Positions 1-8,987 of a DNA stretch of 64,000 nucleotides are shown piece after piece. Origin of the DNA: Bog-473 sp963750075 (GTDB lineage: Bacteria; Actinomycetota; Acidimicrobiia; Acidimicrobiales; RAAP-2). The position numbers and the translations under genes were made by a program. Numbering within the stretch: position 1 is the first letter of the stretch; each line of letters starts with the position of its first letter. The stretch lies in NCBI GenBank assembly GCA_963750075.1, contig CAVVPG010000004.1:806001-870000 (forward strand), read 5' to 3'. A model generated the notes under the pieces. The model did not search any database, was not told the DNA's origin, and saw nothing but the letters and a program-made list of their open reading frames with translations.

Positions 1-1415
1 AGGCACCCCGCACCGAGGAAGGCGATCGGCAAGATGATGAGGAAGGCGGTGCGGTAGTTGTCCCCGAACTGCGAGGCGATGGCCGAGGTCACGAGCGGGG
101 CCGCCGCCGCCCCGAACACGACCGAGGCCAGGTTGAACGCGCCGAACCCTGCGCCGCGCACGTGCGCCGGCGCGGCGTCGGAGAGGCCGGCGCGCAGCGC
201 CGGCACGCACGCCGTCGCCGCCAGGAACCCCGCCCACTGGGTCACGAACACGAGGGAGAAGGCCATGGGGATGAACGACACCATGAAGAGCGCCGCGCTG
301 ATGACGATGCAGACCGCAGGGATGACGACCCGGGCCCCGAGGAACCGGTGCACCCAGCGGTCCGCGATGCGGCCGCCGATGATCGTGCCCGGGATGCCAC
401 CGAGGATGGCCAGCGCTCCGAAGGTGCCGTTGGACGCCTGCTGGGTCAGGTGCAGCTGGTTCTCGTAGAAGTTCGGCATCCACGTGGCCACCGCGGTGAC
501 GACGAAGCCGACGGTGGACACGCCGACCAGCGCGTAGCGCATGGTGGGGATGCGAAGGATCGTGCCCACGTCCCGGCGCAACCCGTCCACCATGTCGCCG
601 AGGAAGTGGCGGAAGCCCTGGGGGAAGAGCGGCGCCGCGTCGTCGTCGGCCAGCTCCATCTCCTCGCTGTGGGTGACGTGCGCCCGGTCCGCGCTGCCGC
701 GGCTCGGCTCGGGCAGGCGCCAGCACAGGTAGGCCACCAGCAGTCCGGGGAACAACGACACGAAGAATGCGAGCCGCCAGCCCCGGCCGTCGAACAACGG
801 CCCGAGGACGCCGCCGATGGCCAGGCCCATCCCCAGCCCGACGTAGCTCAGGCACTGCTGAATGGAGAACGCGCGACCCCGGCGCTCGGTGCCGTAGTAG
901 TCGGCGATGACGCTGCTCCCCGAGGGGTCGGTCACCGCCTGCCCGAAGCCGAGCGACGCCCGGATCACCACGAGCAGGCCGAAGGCAGCGGTGGGGACCA
1001 GGCCGCCGAGGGCGCTGACGACCGACCACAGCGCGATGGTCGCGCCCATGGCCCGGGTGCGGTTCCAGCGGTCGGCCAGGTAGCCCGCCGGCATGGTGAT
1101 GATGCCGTTGACCAGGATGAACGCAGAGAAGAGCAGCCCGATGGCGGTGTCGCCCACCCCGAAGGCCGCCTTGATCTGGTTGCTGCTCCCCCGGACGATG
1201 TACTGGTCCATCCCGTCGACGAACAGGGTGAGCCCGACGACCCACATGGGCCAGTTGGAGACCAGCATGCGCCGCGGCCCCGGCGCTGATCGCGCCGCCC
1301 CGCTCGCCGCGCCCGCCGAGGCCACCGCCTCGATCGCCGCCGCAGCGGCGCCCTCCCCGGTCACGTCGGCCGCAGGTGAGCGTTCAGGCGTCCGCCGCGC
1401 CTCCGCCGTGCTCAC
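1..1415 (-). CDS. MFS transporter, C-terminus beyond window edge
   Basis: Integral membrane carrier of the major facilitator superfamily, probably an exporter or small-molecule importer in the cytoplasmic membrane; substrate unknown. The minus-strand reading frame stays open to base 1, so the last helix or two are missing. Visible hallmarks are a first helix reading WVVGLTLFVDGMDQYIVRG, the MFS loop 2-3 motif GYLADRWNRTRA, a central hydrophilic loop rich in Asp/Glu between the two six-helix halves, and the equivalent motif GGRIADRWVHRFLG in the second half. The start is uncertain: GTG at 1415 gives an Ala-rich cytoplasmic N-tail; GTG at 1364 and ATG at 1268 are also in frame, and none has a good Shine-Dalgarno. 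It lies 45 nt downstream of the aldehyde dehydrogenase on the same strand, so the two may be co-transcribed. Confidence 0.85.
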   Translation of the reverse strand, partial: MSTAEARRTPERSPAADVTGEGAAAAAIEAVASAGAASGAARSAPGPRRMLVSNWPMWVVGLTLFVDGMDQYIVRGSSNQIKAAFGVGDTAIGLLFSAFILVNGIITMPAGYLADRWNRTRAMGATIALWSVVSALGGLVPTAAFGLLVVIRASLGFGQAVTDPSGSSVIADYYGTERRGRAFSIQQCLSYVGLGMGLAIGGVLGPLFDGRGWRLAFFVSLFPGLLVAYLCWRLPEPSRGSADRAHVTHSEEMELADDDAAPLFPQGFRHFLGDMVDGLRRDVGTILRIPTMRYALVGVSTVGFVVTAVATWMPNFYENQLHLTQQASNGTFGALAILGGIPGTIIGGRIADRWVHRFLGARVVIPAVCIVISAALFMVSFIPMAFSLVFVTQWAGFLAATACVPALRAGLSDAAPAHVRGAGFGAFNLASVVFGAAAAPLVTSAIASQFGDNYRTAFLIILPIAFLGAGC

Positions 1416-1460
1416 GACCGGCCCGCCGCCCGTCGCTCGCCCGGAGCCCCGTCCCCGCCC

Positions 1461-2933
1461 TCAGGCCCCCGGGGTGTAGCCGGCCGGCAGGGCGATCGAC
1501 TTCATCTCCAGGAAGCTCTCGAGCCCCTCGGGTCCGAACTCGCGGCCCACGCCCGATTCCTTGAAGCCGCCGAACGGCGTGGAGAAGTCGATGGGCACCG
1601 GCGCGTTGAGCATGTAGGTGCCGGTGCGGACCTGGCGGGCCACCCCGAGGCCGCGGTCGTTGTCGGCCGTCCACACCGAGCCGCACAGCCCGTAGCTCGA
1701 GTCGTTGGCGATCTCGACCGCGTTGTCGTCCCCGTCGTAGGGGATGACCACCAGCACCGGACCGAAGATCTCCTCCTGGGCGATCTTCATCTTGTTGTCG
1801 ACGTCGGAGAACACGGTGGGCTCGACGTACCAGCCCTTGGCGAACTCCGAACCCGTCGGCCGGCCGCCGCCGAGCGCGACGGTCGCGCCCTCCTCGCGCC
1901 CGCTGTCGAGATACCCCTCGATCCGGGCCCGCTGCCGCTCGGCCACCACGGGGCCGACCTCGGTCGCCGGGTCCATCGGGTCCCCCACCTTCATGGCGGC
2001 GACGCCGGAGACGACGGCGTCGACCACCTCGGCGTAGCGCGCCCGCGGGGCCAGGATGCGGGTCTGCGCGATGCAGGCCTGCCCGTTGTTCATGATCGAG
2101 TTGGGCAGCAGCGTCGGGATCGTCGTGGCCAGGTCGGCGTCGTCGAGGATGATGGCCGCCGACTTGCCGCCGAGCTCGAGCGTGCAGCGCTTGAGCCGCT
2201 CCCCGCACAGCCCACCGATGCGCTTGCCCCCGACGCCCGAGCCGGTGAACGAGATCTTGTCCACGCCCGCGTGCGTCACCAGGTGCTCGCTGACCTCGCG
2301 CCCGGCCGGCACCACGGACAGCACGCCCTTGGGCAGGCCCGCCTCGGCGAAGATCTCGGCCAGGCGGAAGGCGTCGAGCGGCGTCTCGGGCGCCGGCTTG
2401 AAGACGACGGTGCAGCCGGCGACCAGCAAGGGCGCCAGCTTGGCCGCCGCGATGAACAGCGGCACGTTCCACGGGGCGATGGCGCCGACGACGCCCACCG
2501 GCTCCTTGGTCACCAGCACCTGCGGGTTCAGCATGCCGGTGCGCACCTCGTCGAAGGCGTACGACGTGGCCAGGTCGGCGTAGTAGTTGAAGATCATGGT
2601 CGGCGCCAGCACCTGACCCATGCCCGAGAAGCTGATGGGCGATCCCATCTCTGTCGTGATGATCTCGGCCATGTCGCCCATCTCGGCCATCACCTGCGCG
2701 GCGGTGGCGGTCAGGATTCCCGCCCGCTCGGCCGGCGCCATGCGGGGCCACGGCCCGTGGTCGAACGCGGTGCGCGCTGCGGCCACGGCCTTGTCGATGT
2801 CCGCCTCGGTGCCGTCGGGCACGCGGGCGACGACCTCCTCGGTCGACGGCGAGATCACCGCGATGGTGTCGGTCCCCTCCGGGGCCACCCAGTCGCCGCC
2901 GATGAACAAGCGGTCGTAGTCCCGAATCGCCAT
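1461..2933 (-). CDS. NAD(P)+-dependent aldehyde dehydrogenase
   Basis: Oxidises an aldehyde to the carboxylic acid with NAD(P)+ in the cytoplasm. The 490-residue length is standard for the ALDH superfamily and the catalytic set is complete: Asn156 in APWNVPLF, Lys179 in VVFKPAPE, general base Glu253 in TLELGGKS and nucleophile Cys287 in NNGQACIAQ. The ATG start has a strong ribosome site (GGGAGGGA) about 3 nt upstream. The sequence resembles the broad actinobacterial group used in degradation of terpenoid, alcohol or fatty aldehydes, but the substrate cannot be read from the sequence. The MFS carrier lies directly downstream, which fits a small uptake/export-plus-oxidation unit. Confidence 0.95.
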   Translation of the reverse strand: MAIRDYDRLFIGGDWVAPEGTDTIAVISPSTEEVVARVPDGTEADIDKAVAAARTAFDHGPWPRMAPAERAGILTATAAQVMAEMGDMAEIITTEMGSPISFSGMGQVLAPTMIFNYYADLATSYAFDEVRTGMLNPQVLVTKEPVGVVGAIAPWNVPLFIAAAKLAPLLVAGCTVVFKPAPETPLDAFRLAEIFAEAGLPKGVLSVVPAGREVSEHLVTHAGVDKISFTGSGVGGKRIGGLCGERLKRCTLELGGKSAAIILDDADLATTIPTLLPNSIMNNGQACIAQTRILAPRARYAEVVDAVVSGVAAMKVGDPMDPATEVGPVVAERQRARIEGYLDSGREEGATVALGGGRPTGSEFAKGWYVEPTVFSDVDNKMKIAQEEIFGPVLVVIPYDGDDNAVEIANDSSYGLCGSVWTADNDRGLGVARQVRTGTYMLNAPVPIDFSTPFGGFKESGVGREFGPEGLESFLEMKSIALPAGYTPGA

Positions 2934-3070
2934 GCGTCCCTCCCGATCTCAGGGGGCCCGCGCCCCCGCCGCCGGCTGCGCCCCGCGACGCCCCCAGGGT
3001 AGCGGCGCCTCGCGCCGCCCGGACAGCCCGCCCTGCCCCGTCCCCGCCTCCCGAAGGCCCTCCCGGGCCC

Positions 3071-3388
3071 TCAGACCGGCTCGTCGCGTCGCTCGATGTG
3101 GGCGACGACGCCGCCGTCCGCCTCCACCCAGCCCTTCCCGGCGGCGTACGCGCACATGCCGGAAAAGCCGTCGTCCCATTCGTCGGTCGCCGCGGGCCCC
3201 GCCAGCGAGCGCAGGGCCACGGGGTCGACCACGAGGTGCTCGCCGTCGGGCCGGAGTCGGCCCAGGCCGGCCTCCCGGACGACCCGGGCCAGGTCACCGT
3301 CCCCCTCCACGGCCACCGAGAAGCGCGTGAAGTCGTCGGGGTCGCCGAGATGCACCCGCTCCTCGGCCAGGTCGATCACGATGATCAC
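3071..3388 (-). CDS. Small conserved-looking hypothetical protein
   Basis: A 105-residue acidic soluble protein with no recognised domain. It starts at GTG 3388, 26 nt from the divergent kinase-like gene, and a TAGCGT element (3397-3402, minus strand) lies 8 nt before the start, which fits a leaderless transcript. The balanced amino-acid composition and the clean promoter-start geometry support it as a real gene. It reads like a small alpha/beta fold (MIIVIDLAEERVHLGDP at the start), but no function can be assigned. Confidence 0.6.
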   Translation of the reverse strand: MIIVIDLAEERVHLGDPDDFTRFSVAVEGDGDLARVVREAGLGRLRPDGEHLVVDPVALRSLAGPAATDEWDDGFSGMCAYAAGKGWVEADGGVVAHIERRDEPV

Positions 3389-3396
3389 GGCCTGCG

Positions 3397-3406
3397 ACGC
3401 TACAGT
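3397..3406. promoter_or_regulatory. Overlapping divergent -10 elements
   Basis: TACAGT on the plus strand (3401-3406) lies 8 nt before GTG 3415, and TAGCGT on the minus strand (3402-3397) lies 8 nt before GTG 3388. The two -10-like hexamers share two bases, so both genes could be transcribed leaderlessly from one bidirectional site. This is inference from spacing only. Confidence 0.45.
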
Positions 3407-3414
3407 GCCGCCTC

Positions 3415-4492
3415 GTGCCGGACATCAGCCAGCGCGACCCGGCCGAGGTGGCCGCGACGGTCTCCCGCTGGCTGGCGACCAAGTCCGGTGACGGCGTCGG
3501 ACCCGAGGTCTTCGACGTGCAGGCCCCCGGTGCCAACGGCTTCTCCAACGAGACGATCCTGTGCCGCACCCGTTCCGCCGAGGGCGACGAACGGCGCCTC
3601 GTCGTCCGGGTGGCGCCGACCAAGCACCTGCTCTTCCTCGACGCCGAGTTCTCGACCCAGTACCGCGCCATGCCGCGCGCTGGCCGACGGCCCCTCCGCC
3701 GTCCCGCTCCCGCGCCTCGGCTGGTACGAGGACGATCCCCAGTACTTCGGCGTGCCCTTCTTCTCCATGGACCACATCGAGGGACGGGTCCCCTCCGACA
3801 ACATCCCCTACACCATGGAGGGTTGGGTCATAGAGGCCTCGCCCGAGGAGCAGGAGCGGATGTGGTGGAGCGGGATCGACGCCCTGGCCACCGTGCACCG
3901 CAGCGACTGGCGGGCCCTCGGCCTCGACTGGCTGGGCAAGCCCGCCCGCGGCAAGCCGGGCATCGAGCAGCAGATGTCGTACTACCGGGACTTCCTCGAC
4001 TGGGCCACCCAGGGGGTCGAGGTGCCGGTGATCGAGTCCACGTGGCGGTGGCTGGTGGACCACCAGCCGGCCGAGGAGGGCGAGGTCGTCATCAGCTGGG
4101 GTGACAGCCGCATCGGCAACATGATCTGGGACGACTTCCGTTGCGTCGCCGTGATCGACTGGGAGATGGCTTCCCTGGGCCAGCCCGAGATGGACCTGGG
4201 CTGGTTCCTCTACTTCGACCGGCAGTTCTCCGAGGGCCTGGGTGTCCCCCGGCCGGCGGGGTTCGGGTCCCACGAGGACACCATCGAGCGCTATTCGAAG
4301 CTGATGGGCCGCCCCATGCGCGACATCTCCTTCTACGAGGTGTTCTCGGGCTTCCGCTTCGCCGTGGTCATGTACCGGCTCTCCGACCTGGTGTTCGGCC
4401 GGGACGACATGGCCCAGGACGCGGGCATGGCGACGAACAACATCGCCACCCAGCTCCTGGCCAAGATGCTCGACCTCGAGCCGCCCACCTAG
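3415..4492 (+). CDS. Aminoglycoside-phosphotransferase-like kinase (apparent frameshift)
   Basis: A member of the APH/choline-kinase fold family often annotated as 'phosphotransferase family protein' and found near acyl-CoA or lipid genes; it presumably phosphorylates a small hydroxylated metabolite with ATP. The N-terminal half (from GTG 3415, about 85 codons) is in one frame and the rest is in the next frame, joining near 3672-3680 if one base is removed from the run after TQYRAM. Both halves then form one continuous kinase of about 358 residues. The second part has the catalytic loop variant SWGDSRIGN (Asp and Asn present) and the metal-binding IDWEMASLG. Either one surplus base was called or the gene is broken. 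It converges with the minus-strand gene ending at 4514. Confidence 0.75.
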
Positions 4493-4513
4493 GCCCCGGT
4501 CCGACCTCCCCTT

Positions 4514-4918
4514 CTACGAGGGATCGGGCCCGTCGTCGGGGATCGCGTCGCCACCCGGGCCCACGACCACGCCGGCCCCGCGCAGCCGTTCCCCCAGCCA
4601 GTCCGCGCCTTCGCCGCCCTGCATGGCCTCCTGCCAGCCGTCGAGGATCCGGTGGGCGTCGTCGACGGTGGGGATCTTGGCGATGACGTGGACCGTCATC
4701 TTGTTGTCGTACCCGGGCGGGGCCGAGACGTGCAGGCCCCCGAAGGGGTCCTCGGTCACGTGGGGCGCCGGCTCGCGGAGGACGTAGAGCTCGCCGGTGT
4801 CCTCGACGTAGTTGAGCTCGTGGCGCACCCCGTCCGCGTCCATCCACTCCGTGCCCAGCTCGAGCTCGGCGGAGGCCCGGCGACGGGGGTCGGCTTCGTA
4901 GAACTCATCGATGTCCAT
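4514..4918 (-). CDS. Hypothetical protein, 134 residues
   Basis: An acidic cytoplasmic protein of unknown function. The ATG at 4918 gives the N-terminus MDIDEFYEADPRRRAS and is preceded by TAGTGT with 7 nt between them, the leaderless pattern seen at several genes here; a GTG 9 nt further upstream (4927) is less likely because it would lie inside the promoter spacer. The middle contains paired segments (ELNYVEDTGELYVLREP and KMTVHVIAKIPTVDDAHRI) that look like beta strands followed by a helix. No catalytic motif is evident. Confidence 0.65.
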   Translation of the reverse strand: MDIDEFYEADPRRRASAELELGTEWMDADGVRHELNYVEDTGELYVLREPAPHVTEDPFGGLHVSAPPGYDNKMTVHVIAKIPTVDDAHRILDGWQEAMQGGEGADWLGERLRGAGVVVGPGGDAIPDDGPDPS

Positions 4919-5028
4919 CGGCCGCACACTACTGCCGACCTGGGGGATCGCTGCTCCCTCGAGCAGGCCGAGGCTGCTCCCGGCACCGGGGGAGGGATCG
5001 GGGGAACGGTCAGTGCGACGGTGGCGCC

Positions 5029-5802
5029 ATGCAGACGACGCAGACGAAACAACGGGTCGCCCTCATCGACCAGATGAGCGAAGAGTGGCGATCGGTCGGC
5101 CGGGCCCGCGGCGCGGTGAGAGCGCTCCAAGCGGTGGCGCAGCGCGATCGACGCCTTTCTGACCTGGTCCTCGGCACCGCGAGCGCGCCGGCGCCCTGCC
5201 CGACCCCGTGCGACCTGGTCGACTACATGCGACGGGCCTCGGGGCGCACCGAGCGCGAAGAGGCGGCCCGGCTGGTGCGGGTCATGCTCCGGGAGGCCAC
5301 GGCGGACCCGTTCCTGTGCCGGATGCTCGTGCAGGTCCTCCTCCCCGGCCTCATCTCAGTGGCCGGAAAGCTGCGCTGGGGGAAGGGCGGGGAATGGCAG
5401 GACGGCGAGGAATTCTTCGGCGAGCTGCTCTCGACCACTTGGCTCATCCTGCAGGAATGGGCCGGTCAAGACCGCCCCTATGCGGTCCTCGACCTGCTCT
5501 CTGCCATCCGCTGCCGACTACGTCGACAGCTCTTCCGGGCGAAGGACCTCGACGGGCGCTCAGTCACCCTCCACCCCGATGAGGCGGCCAAGTGGTCCTC
5601 CCCCACCGAAACCGACCTCGAGGAGCTGGCCCGGATCCTCATCGAGCTGCGCCGCGACGGCATGCGCGCCGACGAAGTCGAGGTCCTGTACGCCCACCAC
5701 GTCCTCGGGTACTCCATCGCCGAGCTTGCCGCTCTGACCGGACGCGATCGCCGCGCCCTCTACGCCCGCCGGGACCGCGGCCAGAGCCGCCTGAGCGCCT
5801 GA
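5029..5802 (+). CDS. Sigma-factor-like HTH protein
   Basis: A 257-residue cytoplasmic protein. The C-terminal 50 residues, with YSIAELAALTGRDRRALYAR, look like a sigma region 4 helix-turn-helix, and the central part (LVQVLLPGLISVAGKLRW, then ELLSTTWLILQEW) resembles sigma region 2 helices. It is therefore probably a divergent sigma-70-family or sigma-related DNA-binding protein rather than a canonical ECF sigma. It is the first gene of an apparent operon: the anchored Thr-rich protein starts 20 nt downstream and the LysM-BTAD protein overlaps that. Such a trio suggests a regulatory unit sensing the cell envelope, which is inference. Confidence 0.6.
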   Translation: MQTTQTKQRVALIDQMSEEWRSVGRARGAVRALQAVAQRDRRLSDLVLGTASAPAPCPTPCDLVDYMRRASGRTEREEAARLVRVMLREATADPFLCRMLVQVLLPGLISVAGKLRWGKGGEWQDGEEFFGELLSTTWLILQEWAGQDRPYAVLDLLSAIRCRLRRQLFRAKDLDGRSVTLHPDEAAKWSSPTETDLEELARILIELRRDGMRADEVEVLYAHHVLGYSIAELAALTGRDRRALYARRDRGQSRLSA

Positions 5803-5821
5803 CCGACTCGGTGCGGTCCGT

Positions 5822-6544
5822 GTGACGCATGCCTATGGTGTGCCGGTGGTTGGTGGAGGGTCCGACACCTCCGGGGTTCTGCGCTCGCGAGTGGCTCGGG
5901 GCCGCCCCAACTGGTGGGTGATCCTGGCCGTGTCCCTCGCTCTCATGGCGCTGCTGGTCGCGACCTCGGGGAGCACCCCGCACCGGATCGGCCACGGCCA
6001 CGCGCTGATCGCCGCGGTCGATCCCGGTCACGCTTCCGGCTCGCCACACAAAGCGAGCGGCCCGTCCGCCGGGACGCCGGCAACGTCGACGACGACCACG
6101 GCGGCCTCGCCACGACCGACGTCGGTCCCCGCGACGTCGGACACCTCGCTGCTCTCGGCCCACGCGCCGGGTGCCGCGCCGACGACCACCGTCCCGAGCA
6201 TCACCACGACCACGGCGACGACCACCACCACGGCGGCGGCATCCGCGTCGCAACCGGCCGATCGGATGCAGACCCAGGGCTACCTGGACCCGCCTTTGCA
6301 GACGTCCAACGGGTACGGGTTCACCGGCAGCGGCGCGATGCAGATATCAGTGCTGTGGTCGGGCAGCACCTACCTCACGATGTCGGTCAGCTGCCCGAGC
6401 GGCAGTCAGAGCGTGGGTGGGACCTCGGCCATGGCAGCGTCGCTCCCCGATGCGAGCGGCAGCTGCCGGGCGACGGTGAGCGAGCCGTCCTCGGAGTCGG
6501 CCACCCTGACCTACAGCATCACGATCGGGCCTGCAGGTGGGTAG
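5822..6544 (+). CDS. Membrane-anchored Thr/Ser-rich protein
   Basis: A 240-residue protein with one transmembrane segment near residues 31-49 (WWVILAVSLALMALLVA), then about 100 residues of Ala/Pro/Ser/Thr including runs of threonine, then a small C-terminal domain of about 80 residues with a Cys pair (SVSCPSGS and GSCRATV) likely to form a disulphide outside the cell. Topology is N-in, C-out, with the Thr-rich part as a wall-spanning and possibly glycosylated linker. It starts at GTG 5822 and its end overlaps the next gene by 8 nt. The function is unknown; its neighbours suggest an envelope-linked regulatory role. Confidence 0.65.
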   Translation: MTHAYGVPVVGGGSDTSGVLRSRVARGRPNWWVILAVSLALMALLVATSGSTPHRIGHGHALIAAVDPGHASGSPHKASGPSAGTPATSTTTTAASPRPTSVPATSDTSLLSAHAPGAAPTTTVPSITTTTATTTTTAAASASQPADRMQTQGYLDPPLQTSNGYGFTGSGAMQISVLWSGSTYLTMSVSCPSGSQSVGGTSAMAASLPDASGSCRATVSEPSSESATLTYSITIGPAGG

Positions 6545-8987
6545 GCACCTGGCGATGACACGCCGGCAACGGCTCCTTGACGTCGCAGCCGCGACGGTCG
6601 CCGCGCTCTTGGCCTTCACCGCGGTCCCGGCGGTGCTGGTCTTCGTGGTGGGCAACCCCCTGGCCGGCGGGCTCGGCCATGCCTGGAGTCCCGCACCGCG
6701 CACTCTGCTGTGCACACTCGTCCTGGTGGCCTGGGCGGCCTGGGTGGCCTGTTGTGCTCAGCTCGTGCGCGCCGTGATCGCGCAGGTGCGCAGTGGGGAC
6801 GTCGAGGATTTGCGGGGCGCGTCCATCGTCGACCGGGTTGCGGCCCGGATCGCGGTCGGCGTGCTCGCGCTCAGCAGCCTCGTTCCTCTGGCGGTCTCGA
6901 CGGCCGCCGGCGCCGGCACGCTCGCGCCGCCCGGCCACGTCGGTGCCCCGAACTCCGGCTTGCGCGCGCCGGATCCGTCGCTGCGCACAACCGAGACCAC
7001 GCATGTCGTGGAGCGGGGTGACACGCTCTGGGGAATCGCTGCCGAACGCCTCGATGACGGCGCGGACTGGACGGCAATTGCCGCGCTCAACCTGGGGCAC
7101 ACCATGGCCCGCGGCAGACGTTTCGTCGACCCCGATCAGATCCTTCCCGGCTGGCAGCTACGTCTTCCGCTCGCCAGCGGCCCGCCGGAGCGGCGGCCAG
7201 ACGTCGGTCGAGACGCCGGCACGGCACCTGCCGGCGACCACCTTCCCGAATTGGTGACGCTCGGCCTTGGCTCGCTCGCGTGCGCAGCGCTGGCGCGACG
7301 GGCGCGACGCCGCAGGGTGGACCCCTTGGACTTCGACTTCGACCTCTCCCGTGGACGCGCTCAGTCGGAGCAGGCAATCGACGCGGCGTCGCTCCTCCAG
7401 CGCTTTGCGGAGATCCCCGCCCTCCACGCCTTCGAGGCGGCGAACTGCCTTCTGGGCCGGACCTTGCCACAGGACCTGGCCGGACCCGGGATCCGGGCCA
7501 TCTGCGTGTCCTCGTCGGGCGTCACCTTCTGGCTGGCCCAGGCCCGACCTGACGCCCCTGACGGATTCGTGACGCACTCGGACGGAACCGCCTGGCACGT
7601 GGAACACGGGGCACTTCGAGAAGAAATCGACTTCACGCCGTACGTCCCGCTCGCGTTCCCGATCGGTGACGACGACGAGGGCACCTGGCTCGTGGCGCTC
7701 GAGCGCGGCGCAGTCTTGCCGGTGCTCGGCGAAGCTGCGCCCTCGCTCTTGCGGTCGGCGTTCGTCACGGCGGCTGCCTGGGCGTGGTCGGACATGGTCC
7801 ACGTGACCGACGATCCGGATGACCCCGAGCTTCGACGCCCCCTGATCGCAAAGGGCGAGCAGATGGCGCGGCAGAGCCTCTACTTCGGCGACCCGGCCTC
7901 ACTCCCCGCCGAGGTGCTGCGCCACGCGGCGGTGGTCACCACTGCCACCGTCGCCGCAAGCGATCTGACCGTGCTCGTGGACCGCCTGGGCGCAACCCTT
8001 CACCCCATGGGCCGCGTCGTCCGCCCCCACCTCCAGTCGGAGGAAACGGCCGGGGCGCTGGCGGACCTGCTGGCTCCGCCTGGCGCCCGCGATCATGAAC
8101 CGTTCAGTGCCGAACCGATCCCCCTCCAGGCACCCAGCACCCTCGGCGGCAAGGCGGTCTCGCCGGGGACCGTCGATGTGCGGCTCCTGACCATGACCCC
8201 GAGACTGCACGGGCTTTGCGAAGAGCTTCCTCCCAATCGCGCGCGGCGAGCCGTCGAGCTCGTCGCCTACCTGGCCCTGCACCAGCCCGACGGCATCACC
8301 GGTGACCGGCTCCGCACCCGCGTGCTCGGGTCCTCCGACGCCGACGCGGCGTCCAAGACGCTGTTCAACACAGCCTACGCGGCAAGGCGCGCGATGGGCG
8401 TCGACGAGCGTGGCGACCCCCTCTTCCCCGCGGGGACCCGCACCGGGCTCTACCAGGTCTCCCCCATGGTGACGGTCGATGTGCTCCGTGCCATCGCGCT
8501 CGTGGCAGAGGGGCGGTCGCAGGCAGATCCCGATGTCGCCGTCGCGCACTACCGTGCCGCGCTCGATCTCGTCGAGGGGGAACCGCTCGCGAACGCGTTG
8601 GCGGGGTACACGTGGTGGGAGGCCGAGGGCCACGGCGGGCGCATCGCCGCGGCGCTCGTCGACGCCGCCTGCTCCATGGCGACGCTGGCAGCGGACGCGG
8701 GGCAGTTCGATCTGGCCCGCTGGGGCCTCGAACAGGCGCGGCTGGTCGAGCCCTACAGCGAGGCGCTCTCCCGCGCCGCCATGCAGCTGGCCGCCGCCGA
8801 GGGTGATGCAGACCGTCTCCGCCTAGAATGGAGGGACTGCCAGCGCCGCGTCGACGCCCTCGATCCCGGCAGCTCGCCGTCGACGCGCACAGAGTCCCTC
8901 TACGGCGAGCTGAGCCGCCGGGTCCTCGTCGGAGCGGCGAATGCCGAGGCCGATCGACCCCGCTACACGCCGAGGGCAAGCGACTGA
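6537..8987 (+). CDS. Membrane LysM-BTAD (SARP-like) protein
   Basis: An 816-residue fusion. It has three N-terminal transmembrane helices (about 13-38, 57-80, 101-123), a LysM peptidoglycan-binding domain at about 156-212 (HVVERGDTLWGIAAERL ... ILPGWQLRLPL), a probable fourth helix near 238-252, a large middle region, and a C-terminal winged-helix-like plus BTAD/TPR region (about 540-800; RRAVELVAYLALHQPDG marks it) as in SARP transcription activators. LysM-BTAD fusions are known in actinobacteria, but their mechanism is unsettled. An alternative start is ATG 6555. The 3' end overlaps that of murF by 25 nt on the opposite strand. Confidence 0.75.
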   Translation: MGRHLAMTRRQRLLDVAAATVAALLAFTAVPAVLVFVVGNPLAGGLGHAWSPAPRTLLCTLVLVAWAAWVACCAQLVRAVIAQVRSGDVEDLRGASIVDRVAARIAVGVLALSSLVPLAVSTAAGAGTLAPPGHVGAPNSGLRAPDPSLRTTETTHVVERGDTLWGIAAERLDDGADWTAIAALNLGHTMARGRRFVDPDQILPGWQLRLPLASGPPERRPDVGRDAGTAPAGDHLPELVTLGLGSLACAALARRARRRRVDPLDFDFDLSRGRAQSEQAIDAASLLQRFAEIPALHAFEAANCLLGRTLPQDLAGPGIRAICVSSSGVTFWLAQARPDAPDGFVTHSDGTAWHVEHGALREEIDFTPYVPLAFPIGDDDEGTWLVALERGAVLPVLGEAAPSLLRSAFVTAAAWAWSDMVHVTDDPDDPELRRPLIAKGEQMARQSLYFGDPASLPAEVLRHAAVVTTATVAASDLTVLVDRLGATLHPMGRVVRPHLQSEETAGALADLLAPPGARDHEPFSAEPIPLQAPSTLGGKAVSPGTVDVRLLTMTPRLHGLCEELPPNRARRAVELVAYLALHQPDGITGDRLRTRVLGSSDADAASKTLFNTAYAARRAMGVDERGDPLFPAGTRTGLYQVSPMVTVDVLRAIALVAEGRSQADPDVAVAHYRAALDLVEGEPLANALAGYTWWEAEGHGGRIAAALVDAACSMATLAADAGQFDLARWGLEQARLVEPYSEALSRAAMQLAAAEGDADRLRLEWRDCQRRVDALDPGSSPSTRTESLYGELSRRVLVGAANAEADRPRYTPRASD

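Noticed and set aside
162..1289. Plus-strand open frame of 375 codons at the left edge
   Set aside because: The product is a His/Arg/Asp-rich low-complexity string; the minus strand encodes a proper MFS transporter here.
1384..3297. Minus-strand open frame of about 637 codons across the aldehyde dehydrogenase
   Set aside because: Same strand but a different frame; its product is low-complexity Arg/Gly, while the 1461-2933 frame has all ALDH motifs.
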